Assembly: GCA_949747935.1 (NCBI GenBank) | Contig: CATKHE010000170.1 | Span: forward strand, 1 to 28,693 | DNA: 28,693 nucleotides | From: an uncultured Eubacteriales bacterium | GTDB lineage: Bacteria > Bacillota_A > Clostridia > Oscillospirales > Oscillospiraceae | Direction: 5' to 3' | In this document: piece after piece, positions 22,203-28,089 of the stretch | How positions within the stretch are numbered: the first letter of the stretch is position 1 | How the letters are laid out: every line of letters begins with the position of its first letter | Notes under the pieces: model-generated | Databases searched by the model: none | What the model was told of the DNA's origin: nothing | Seen by the model: only the letters and a program-made list of their open reading frames with translations | Translations under genes and position numbers: made by a program

Positions 22203-23696
22203 ATGGAATCATATATGACCAGGCAGAACGCACAGGCCCTGGAGGGCCTGGAGCCTCAAAAGGTATTTTCTTACTTTGGAGAGATTGCCAGCATACCCCA
22301 CGGTTCTAAAAATGAGAAGCAGCTGTCTGATTTTATCTGCCGTCTGGGAAGGGAGAAAGGCTGGGAGGTCTTTCAGGATGAACATTATAATGTAGTGCTG
22401 AAAAAAGAGGCGTCTCCGGGCTATGAGCGGGTTCCGGCTCTTCTGATGCAAGCTCATCTGGACATGGTGTGCGAAAAGGTGCCGGGAGTGGAACACGATT
22501 TTCTGCGGGATCCGCTGAAGCTCTACCGGGACGGACGGTATCTCCGGGCCAAGGGTACGACATTAGGGGCGGACAACGGGATTGGAGTGGCGCTGCTGCT
22601 GGCGGTGCTGGACACTGAGGGGCTGTGCCACCCACGGCTTGAGGTACTGCTGACCGCCGATGAGGAGGCCGGAATGAGCGGTATCCGAGGCTTCGACGGG
22701 AGGATTATCACAGCGGAGCACTTGCTCAACCTGGACAGCAAGATGGATTCCCTGACGGTGGCCTGCGCGGGCGGACAGCGGTTTTCCTTTCGGATGCCCT
22801 TGGGGCGGACAGTATCCCGAAAAGATAAAACCTTCCGGATTGTGGTGGACGGCCTGAGAGGCGGCCATTCTGGTGCGGAGATTGATAAGGGGCGTGGGAA
22901 TGCAATCAGGCTGATGACCCGGATACTGACTGATCTGCGGGCTGTTATGGCGGCGGAAATTGTCGGTGTGGAGGGGGAAGGGAAGGCCAATGTGATTCCC
23001 CGCCGGGCCCAGGCCAGGGTAAATGTATCTGACGGACAGGCGCTGCGGGAATTTTTGGAGCGATGGCAGGACCTTCTGTCCCGGGAGTGGAGAGACATGG
23101 ATGGGGGAGTAACTGTACGGTGCGAGGAGATGGAGTACTGCCGCCAGGTGTTGACAGAAGACGCCGCCTGCCGCCTGCTGCGGTGTATTCTGCTGGTTCC
23201 AAGCGGTACGTTGCTTCACGATTTCAACTCCGGAGAGGCGGTCTATTCCAATAATCTGGGTGTGCTCACCTGTGGGACAGACACTGCAGAGATCACCTGT
23301 CTGGCGAGAAGCTCCATCCCATCCCTGCTATCCAGCGACTATCTGCCTGCGATGGAGGCTGTGGCGGAAGCCCTGGGCATTCACGGTAAGGCAGGCGAGA
23401 GCTTCCCGTGCTGGGAATATGTGGAGGATTCTCCCATCCGAAAGGTCTGTGAAGAGACATATTTCCAGCTGAATGGTCGATTTCCGGAGATCATTTCCCG
23501 GCACGCGGGGAGTGAGTGCGGCTATATTCTGGCAGTATGCCCCACTCTGCGGGACGCAGTAGCCACGGGAGCTCGCCTGTTTCACATGCACACCACCGAC
23601 GAGTGTCTGGACATTGATTCGGTGGGACCTGCTTTTCGCTGCCTTTGCCAGGTGCTGGAGGGCATGATACGCCTCGCTGACCGGGAGGAGCGATAA
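22203..23696 (+). CDS. pepD: Aminoacyl-histidine dipeptidase (PepD, M20C family)
   Basis: Zinc dipeptidase that acts in the cytoplasm on Xaa-His and related dipeptides, for example carnosine. The 497-residue product is of normal PepD length. Visible ligands and catalytic residues: His in MQAHLDMVCEK, bridging Asp in TLGADNGIG, the Glu pair in TADEEAGM, Asp in NLDSK and His in FHMHTTDE. The lid domain opens with IVVDGLRGGHSGAEIDKGRGNAI. GGGGG lies just before ATG 22203. It is the last gene of the ten-gene operon, so it probably completes breakdown of the imported peptide. Substrate range in this family is broad; cleavage of a histidine peptide is possible but not shown. Confidence 0.93.
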   Translation: MESYMTRQNAQALEGLEPQKVFSYFGEIASIPHGSKNEKQLSDFICRLGREKGWEVFQDEHYNVVLKKEASPGYERVPALLMQAHLDMVCEKVPGVEHDFLRDPLKLYRDGRYLRAKGTTLGADNGIGVALLLAVLDTEGLCHPRLEVLLTADEEAGMSGIRGFDGRIITAEHLLNLDSKMDSLTVACAGGQRFSFRMPLGRTVSRKDKTFRIVVDGLRGGHSGAEIDKGRGNAIRLMTRILTDLRAVMAAEIVGVEGEGKANVIPRRAQARVNVSDGQALREFLERWQDLLSREWRDMDGGVTVRCEEMEYCRQVLTEDAACRLLRCILLVPSGTLLHDFNSGEAVYSNNLGVLTCGTDTAEITCLARSSIPSLLSSDYLPAMEAVAEALGIHGKAGESFPCWEYVEDSPIRKVCEETYFQLNGRFPEIISRHAGSECGYILAVCPTLRDAVATGARLFHMHTTDECLDIDSVGPAFRCLCQVLEGMIRLADREER

Positions 23697-23803
23697 GGTT
23701 TGGACCCCCGGTCCCCGCGAGCGGTTCTGTCTCATCGCGCGGTACAGGTGCTGCCCGGCTGTTCGCCGGGGCAGGGGACGGCCGTGGAGGCGCAGAAATC
23801 CAA

Positions 23804-23822
23804 GCGGGCTGTTGAAGCCCGC
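23804..23822 (+). terminator. Hairpin after pepD, uncertain terminator
   Basis: GCGGGCT (23804-23810), loop GTTGA, AGCCCGC (23816-23822) is a perfect 7-bp stem followed by ATATATAAG, not a T run. It is the best candidate for the end of the long operon but is not a classical intrinsic terminator. Confidence 0.4.
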
Positions 23823-23903
23823 ATATATAAGAATTAATGTTGTTTATGAAAGAAAATGGTCGAAAATACCGATAAAAAGTACCATAAAAATTGTAAAAAT
23901 AGC

Positions 23904-23932
23904 TTGCATATTTTGTCATTCTGTGATAGATT
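23904..23932 (+). promoter_or_regulatory. Predicted promoter of the Spo0A homologue
   Basis: TTGCAT (23904-23909), a 17-base spacer and TAGATT (23927-23932) with TGA just upstream (extended -10). The start would be near 23939. TGGTCGAAA then lies at about +4. I found no good sigma-H promoter, although spo0A genes often have one. Confidence 0.5.
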
Positions 23933-24021
23933 GTAGGCGGCTGGTCGAAATGAACCGGGAATCAACAAAGTCGGGAGCTTTTGCCGGCCGTCACAGATTT
24001 TAAATGAAAGGAAGAATGACA

Positions 24022-24783
24022 ATGGAAAGCGTCAAACGGATTGTGGTGGCGGATACTGGGATGGAATTTAGGAAAAGCCTGGTGCGAACGCTGTCAGAAG
24101 AGCCCGGTTTCCAGATTGTGGGAGAGACGGGTGACGGGGCGGAACTGCTGCGTCTGGCACGGGAACTGAAACCGGACGCTGTAGTGATGGAAATGGTACT
24201 CACAGGTATGGACGGTCTGGATGTGCTGGAAGCCTTCAGTCAACTGACGAGCCGTCCGAAGGTGCTGGTCCTGTCCAGCTACATCAAGGGGAATGTGGTG
24301 GATATCGCAGCAGCAAGAGGAGCGGACTTCTATATCACCAAGCCCTGCCGGTTATCCTCCGTGGGGGAACGGCTCCGGCAGCTGATAACCTCGGGCGGGC
24401 TGGAGCCGGAGCGGGACGACAACGCCGCGCTGGAGGCCCAGGTGACCGCAATCATCCATGATGTAGGGGTACCCGCCCACATCAAGGGCTATCAGTATCT
24501 GAGGGAGGCGATTATCATCGCCGTCAAGGATATGGACGTGATCAACGCGGTGACCAAGGTGCTCTATCCGGAGGTGGCCAAGCGCTTCGGCACCACGGCC
24601 AGCCGTGTGGAGCGGGCCATCCGCCACGCCATAGAGGTGGCCTGGGACCGGGGAGATCTGGAGACTCTTCAGAAATATTTCGGATACACGGTCTCCAACG
24701 CCAAGGGGAAGCCCACCAACAGCGAGTTTATCGCCATGATCGCCGACCGGCTTCAGCTGGAGCGGAGAAAGAACACAATTTGA
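24022..24783 (+). CDS. spo0A: Spo0A-type response regulator with a degenerate receiver
   Basis: Spo0A is the master switch of sporulation. The 253-residue product keeps an almost canonical DNA-binding domain: [51 protein letters not shown] (recognition helix) and [18 protein letters not shown]. The receiver at residues 1-120 has the right length but altered chemistry. Aligned with B. subtilis, the first acidic residue is kept (Asp11), the second is Thr12, and the phosphoacceptor Asp is Glu57 (codon GAA at 24190). The usual MP after it is replaced by LT. The Lys of ITKP is kept. Phosphorelay control is therefore doubtful; Glu may mimic the phosphorylated state, or the protein may be a diverged paralogue. 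ATG 24022 is chosen because AAAGGAAG (24006-24014) fits it better than ATG 24004 or 24016. Confidence 0.9.
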   Translation: MESVKRIVVADTGMEFRKSLVRTLSEEPGFQIVGETGDGAELLRLARELKPDAVVMEMVLTGMDGLDVLEAFSQLTSRPKVLVLSSYIKGNVVDIAAARGADFYITKPCRLSSVGERLRQLITSGGLEPERDDNAALEAQVTAIIHDVGVPAHIKGYQYLREAIIIAVKDMDVINAVTKVLYPEVAKRFGTTASRVERAIRHAIEVAWDRGDLETLQKYFGYTVSNAKGKPTNSEFIAMIADRLQLERRKNTI

Positions 24784-24794
24784 GGAAAAGAGGC

Positions 24795-24823
24795 TTGCCC
24801 TTCTTCCCAAAGTCTGCTATTAT
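24795..24823 (+). promoter_or_regulatory. Predicted promoter of the TSCPD gene
   Basis: TTGCCC (24795-24800), a 17-base spacer and TATTAT (24818-24823) preceded by TGC (extended -10). The start would be near 24830, upstream of the tandem 0A-like boxes. Confidence 0.5.
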
Positions 24824-24853
24824 CCCATTATACAGCCGGAGCGGGGCGGAAGC

Positions 24854-24870
24854 TGCCGAACCTTGTCGAA
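24854..24870 (+). promoter_or_regulatory. Tandem Spo0A boxes downstream of a predicted promoter
   Basis: TGCCGAA (24854-24860) and TGTCGAA (24864-24870) both match the 0A core TGNCGAA, point the same way and are exactly 10 bases apart, the spacing of a head-to-tail Spo0A dimer site. They fall about 24-40 bases after the predicted start, like the repressing boxes of B. subtilis abrB. Confidence 0.6.
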
Positions 24871-24904
24871 TCCCGGCTGAAATTGGAAAGTGAGGCACGC
24901 TTGT

Positions 24905-25147
24905 ATGACGATCCAATACGCGCCGAAGGGAGTATGCTCCCGGGCATTCCAGATCGAGGTGGAGGAGGGCGTAATCCAGTCTGTCCAGGTAGAGGGCGGA
25001 TGCAGCGGCAATCTCCAGGGCCTGTCCTCCCTGCTGAAGGGAATGAAGGTGGAGGAGGCCATCACCCGCATGGAGGGGATTCGCTGCGGCATGAAGCCCA
25101 CCTCCTGCCCGGACCAGATCGCCCAGGCGCTGAAAAAGGCGCTGTAA
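24905..25147 (+). CDS. TSCPD-domain protein (TIGR03905-like)
   Basis: Small 80-residue protein of the four-cysteine TSCPD family, which resembles the C-terminal domain of adenosylcobalamin-dependent ribonucleotide reductases. Marks: APKGVCSRAFQIEVEEGVI, VEGGCSGNLQGLSSLLKGM, and GIRCGMKPTSCPDQIAQAL, which includes the TSCPD string and four Cys in all. A role in metal binding or in assisting nucleotide reduction has been proposed, but function is unknown. ATG 24905 follows AAGTGAGG by about 11 bases; GTG 24890 in the same frame lacks a site. A strong terminator follows. Position just after the Spo0A homologue and the tandem 0A boxes upstream suggest stationary-phase control. Confidence 0.85.
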   Translation: MTIQYAPKGVCSRAFQIEVEEGVIQSVQVEGGCSGNLQGLSSLLKGMKVEEAITRMEGIRCGMKPTSCPDQIAQALKKAL

Positions 25148-25155
25148 CGGAACAG

Positions 25156-25187
25156 GGCCCGGAACCGATACGGTTCCGGGCCTTTTC
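25156..25187 (+). terminator. Strong intrinsic terminator after the TSCPD gene
   Basis: GGCCCGGAACCG (25156-25167) and CGGTTCCGGGCC (25171-25182) form a perfect 12-bp stem with an ATA loop, followed by TTTTCT. It stands between two convergent genes. On the minus strand it lacks a good T tract. Confidence 0.93.
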
Positions 25188-26245
25188 TATGTCAGCCTTG
25201 GGCCCACTCTGGGGATCAGGCTGATGATCCAGGCGAGGGGGAGGGACAGAAGGAAGAACACCAGGGCGAAGAGGGGGACCGACAGCGCGGGGGAGAAGGA
25301 CAGCGGAGAGACGCCCAGCCGGTCAAAGACGATCATCCACAGCGGGTGAATCAGGTAGACGCCAAAGGCGCAGGTCCCCAGGCCGGAAACCGCCCTGCGG
25401 CGGGAGCGCTCCTCGCTGATGCCCAGCACATAGCGGAACAGGGTGCAGAGGGCCGCGGCGGTGAGCAGCACATTGGGGGCGCCATACTGCCGCAGCGGAG
25501 CCGGGGCGGGGAAGGCCTCCGAGGAGGACAGAACCGACAGGGCCAGGCCGAGAACGCCCAACAGGTACAGGATGTACTCAGAAATCCGGCTGATGGTATA
25601 GTGCCGCAGGTACCAGCCCCCCACGTAGCACCCGATCCAGCAGCCCGATACCAAGTGGACCCGCAGCCGGGTCAGCAGCCCGGCCGCAATGCTGTCTGGC
25701 CAGAGGGCGGTCCACACCGGGAGCAGGGAGCCGAACAAAAAGCACAGCCCCAGAAAGTAGCGCAGTTCCCCCTGAGTGGCGGCGGAGGTAAATCGGTGGA
25801 GCACCGGGTGGATCAGGTACAGGCCGATCAGAGGGTAGAGCACCCAGAGATGGCGGTAAGTATCACCTCTTATCACCAGCGTCAGGATATCCAGAAGCCC
25901 GCCCAGCGTGAAGTCGCCGCATTTGCCCTCCAGCAGGGGGGAGGCGACGGCATACACCATCCCCCAGAACACCAGCAGGCAGAGGGTGGGCAGCACCAGA
26001 CCTGTGAGAGCGGAGGAGACCTGAGGCTTGTCCTCCTCCAATGCGAACATCCCCCACAGCATAAACAGGGCGGGGACGGTCCAGAGGGTCAACCCCTCAT
26101 AGACGAACAGCGTCTGCCGGCTCCCGGAGCCCGCCTCCGCCAGCTCCTGACACCGCTGTGACAGCAGCAGGATGATGGCGCACAGCACGGTAAACGTCCG
26201 GAAGAAGCCGGGCCAGCCGGAATTTCGGTCTCCCTTCGCCATCAT
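25187..26245 (-). CDS. Acyltransferase family 3 membrane protein
   Basis: Integral membrane protein of the OatA/WecH-like acyltransferase group, which O-acetylates cell-surface sugars. The 352-residue product has about ten hydrophobic helices. Family marks include VPALFMLWGMFAL (position of the 'FF-SGY' motif), HLWVLYPLIGLYLIHPVLHRF, GCWIGCYVGGWYLRHY and FGVYLIHPLWMIVFDRLG. In the first helix the usual catalytic His is not where expected (FRTFTVLCAIILLLSQRC), so activity is uncertain. Its start overlaps the stop of the VOC gene (ATGA), indicating one transcript. It uses mainly C/G-ending codons, like its minus-strand neighbours. Confidence 0.75.
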   Translation of the reverse strand: MMAKGDRNSGWPGFFRTFTVLCAIILLLSQRCQELAEAGSGSRQTLFVYEGLTLWTVPALFMLWGMFALEEDKPQVSSALTGLVLPTLCLLVFWGMVYAVASPLLEGKCGDFTLGGLLDILTLVIRGDTYRHLWVLYPLIGLYLIHPVLHRFTSAATQGELRYFLGLCFLFGSLLPVWTALWPDSIAAGLLTRLRVHLVSGCWIGCYVGGWYLRHYTISRISEYILYLLGVLGLALSVLSSSEAFPAPAPLRQYGAPNVLLTAAALCTLFRYVLGISEERSRRRAVSGLGTCAFGVYLIHPLWMIVFDRLGVSPLSFSPALSVPLFALVFFLLSLPLAWIISLIPRVGPRLT

Positions 26246-26613
26246 TTTTTCTCCGGAACAATCTCGATCCAGTAGCCGTCGGGATCGGTGATGAAGTAGA
26301 TGCCCATAGCCGGGTTTTCAAAGCAGACGCAGCCCATGGACTTGTGCTTCTCATACAGCGCGTCATACTGGTCGGTGCGGAAGGCGAGATGAAATTCGCA
26401 CTCACCCAGGTTATAGGGCTCCGTCCGGTCTCGGAGCCAGGTCAGCTCCAGCTGGAAGGGGGAGCCGGCCTCGTCCCCCAAAAAGACCAGTTTAAAGGAA
26501 CCGTCGGGGGAGACCTTTTCCCGCAGGGGGGACAGATTCAGGGCTTCGTGGTAGAAGGCGAGACTTTTTTCCAGGTCAAGAACATTGAAGTTGAAGTGAT
26601 AGAAGGCTGTCAT
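26242..26613 (-). CDS. VOC-superfamily protein, glyoxalase I-like
   Basis: Small 123-residue metalloenzyme of the vicinal oxygen chelate fold; lactoylglutathione lyase members detoxify methylglyoxal. The two beta-alpha-beta repeats are visible. Likely metal ligands are His6 (FYHFNFNV), Glu in FQLELTW, His in CEFHLAF and Glu in YWIEIVPEK, which is the pattern of GloA. The segment NVLDLEKSLAFYHEAL is typical. AAAGGAAAT lies before the ATG at 26613. It sits 15 bases after the ClC gene and overlaps the acyltransferase gene. Since many Clostridia lack glutathione, another thiol or another reaction is possible. Confidence 0.88.
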   Translation of the reverse strand: MTAFYHFNFNVLDLEKSLAFYHEALNLSPLREKVSPDGSFKLVFLGDEAGSPFQLELTWLRDRTEPYNLGECEFHLAFRTDQYDALYEKHKSMGCVCFENPAMGIYFITDPDGYWIEIVPEKK

Positions 26614-26628
26614 AGCGGATTTCCTTTC

Positions 26629-27888
26629 TTATTTTCCCTTTTTATCCACCCATTCGGGGCGGAGCTTGGCGTATAGGATCTTTTGCTCGCTGTAAAGGCT
26701 ATAGTAGCCGGACAGCATGTAGGACACCCCGCAGCATAGGGCGTACAGGGGCAGGCCGGTGCCGCCGAAGAGCTCAAAGGCCAGCAGAATGGAGGTCATG
26801 GGGCAGTTGGTGGCCCCGCAAAAGACCGCGGCCATCCCCAGTGCCCCGGCGAAGCCGTGGGGCAGGCCCAGCGCAGGTCCCGTCCAGGTGCCGAAGGCGC
26901 AGCCGGTGAACAGAACGGGGACGATCTCGCCGCCCCGGAAGCCCGCTCCCAGGGTGAGGGCGGTGAAGAGGATTTTCAGAAGAAAGGCCTCCGGGATGGT
27001 GTCTCCCGCCAGCATGCGGCGGATGACCCCGTCTCCGGCGCCGCTGTAGGTCTGATCCCCCACCAGAAGGGTAAGGCCCAGCACCAGCGCGCCCCCCACC
27101 GCTGCCCGGATCAGTGGGCTGGGCAGGTATTTGGCGTAGAGCCGGTGGGACAGATGCATGGATTCGCAGAACAGGATGGAAAGCACCGCGCACAGCACCC
27201 CCATGAGAGCCGCCTGAAGGATCGGGACAGGGGCCAGTTCCAGGGCATCTGTGACGAGGTAGCCGTCCTGCACGCCCAGGCCGAAGAGCCGGGCGGCCAG
27301 CACTGCCGTCAGGGAGGAGGTCAGGCAGGGGACCAGGGCGGCGTAGTACATGGTGCCCACGCTGACCACCTCCATGGCGAAGACGGCGGCGGTGAGCGGG
27401 GTTCCAAACAGGGCGGAGAAGGCGGCGGCCATGCCGCACATCACCACGACCCGCTCGTCCTTCTCGTCCAGCCGCAGCTCCCGGCCGATATAGGCGGACA
27501 GGGAGGCCCCCAGCTGGAGGGCCGCGCCCTCCCGGCCCGCCGAGCCCCCCACCAGATGGGTGAGGATGGTGGACAGGAAGATCAGCGGCGCTGTGCGCAG
27601 CTTCAGCCGCTCTGCGTCCCGCACCGCCACCAGCACCAGATTGGTGCCCCGGTCCTTCTCCATGCCGCAGACCCGATACAGCAGGATGATGGCTACGCCC
27701 CCCAGGGGCAGACCAAAGATGATCCAGGGGTGCTCCTCCCGAAGCAGACTCCCCCAATGGATGCCCCAATGGAAGGCCGCCGCCACCAGACCCACAATGA
27801 TGCCGATCAGGCAGGAGTACAGCAGCCATTTGACAAAGATCAGGACCGCCCTGACAGGCGTCCGCGCACGTTCAGCCAGCCGCGGCAT
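26629..27888 (-). CDS. ClC-family chloride channel/transporter
   Basis: Membrane protein that moves chloride or another halide, either as a channel or in exchange for protons. The 419-residue product has a ClC core with many helices. The selectivity/gating region reads GGSAGREGAALQLGA, keeping the gating Glu of GREG but with Ala for the usual Pro. GGEIVPVLFTGCAFG matches the second conserved loop, and CGMAAAFSALFGTPLTAAVFAMEV the helix H-I region. There is no cytoplasmic CBS pair. The ATG at 27888 is chosen because the minus strand shows GAGAGGGGGG shortly upstream; the ORF could extend to 28056, but that part reads as non-coding promoter sequence. First gene of the minus-strand trio. Confidence 0.92.
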   Translation of the reverse strand: MPRLAERARTPVRAVLIFVKWLLYSCLIGIIVGLVAAAFHWGIHWGSLLREEHPWIIFGLPLGGVAIILLYRVCGMEKDRGTNLVLVAVRDAERLKLRTAPLIFLSTILTHLVGGSAGREGAALQLGASLSAYIGRELRLDEKDERVVVMCGMAAAFSALFGTPLTAAVFAMEVVSVGTMYYAALVPCLTSSLTAVLAARLFGLGVQDGYLVTDALELAPVPILQAALMGVLCAVLSILFCESMHLSHRLYAKYLPSPLIRAAVGGALVLGLTLLVGDQTYSGAGDGVIRRMLAGDTIPEAFLLKILFTALTLGAGFRGGEIVPVLFTGCAFGTWTGPALGLPHGFAGALGMAAVFCGATNCPMTSILLAFELFGGTGLPLYALCCGVSYMLSGYYSLYSEQKILYAKLRPEWVDKKGK

Positions 27889-27923
27889 AGCGCGCCCCCC
27901 CCTCTCTCGCCCGGAGCCCGCCA

Positions 27924-27966
27924 GCTCCCGGTGGAAGAATAAGCAAAGTATAGCATATCCGGGAGC
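27924..27966. promoter_or_regulatory. ClC promoter region with flanking inverted repeat
   Basis: On the minus strand TGC-TATACT (27952-27947 for the hexamer) is a good extended -10 element; the -35 is poor. It is enclosed by GCTCCCGG (27924-27931) and CCGGGAGC (27959-27966), a perfect 8-base inverted repeat 27 bases apart that could be a regulator site. Confidence 0.45.
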
Positions 27967-28014
27967 ATTTTGCACCTGATAAATCTCTTTTGGGCGGAAA
28001 AAATCTGCGGCCTC

Positions 28015-28043
28015 TTGCCATGTCCGGATTTTTGTGCTATGAT
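28015..28043 (+). promoter_or_regulatory. Promoter of the CBS-domain gene
   Basis: TTGCCA (28015-28020), 17 bases, TATGAT (28038-28043) preceded by TGC (extended -10). The transcription start would be near 28050, about 40 bases before the GTG start codon and its AAAAGGAGG site. Confidence 0.75.
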
Positions 28044-28089
28044 GCAAGCGTGACAATGTATTTTTTACCCTTAAAAGGAGGTTATTTCT

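Larger units (their letters stand above)
23697..24021. other. Intergenic region before the Spo0A homologue
   Basis: 325 bases in two parts. The left part (23700-23825) is GC-rich and heavily self-complementary: GTCCCC (23711-23716) with GGGGAC (23774-23779), inside which CTGCCCGGC (23751-23759) pairs with GCCGGGGCAG (23765-23774), then a separate stem GCGGGCT/AGCCCGC (23804-23822). The right part (23825-24021) is AT-rich and carries the promoter and two sites resembling 0A boxes, GGTCGAAA near 23859-23866 and again near 23943-23950. No small gene with a ribosome site was found. Confidence 0.6.

Noticed and set aside
23825..24021. Sigma-H promoter upstream of the Spo0A homologue
   Set aside because: The sequence around GGGAATC near 23958 has only partial matches and the wrong spacing to a possible -35 region.
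26857..27942. Long plus-strand frame opposite the ClC gene, and a similar one at 25346-26161
   Set aside because: Both are rich in Gln, Gly, His and Arg, typical of antisense frames in GC-rich genes. The minus-strand ClC and acyltransferase products are clear.
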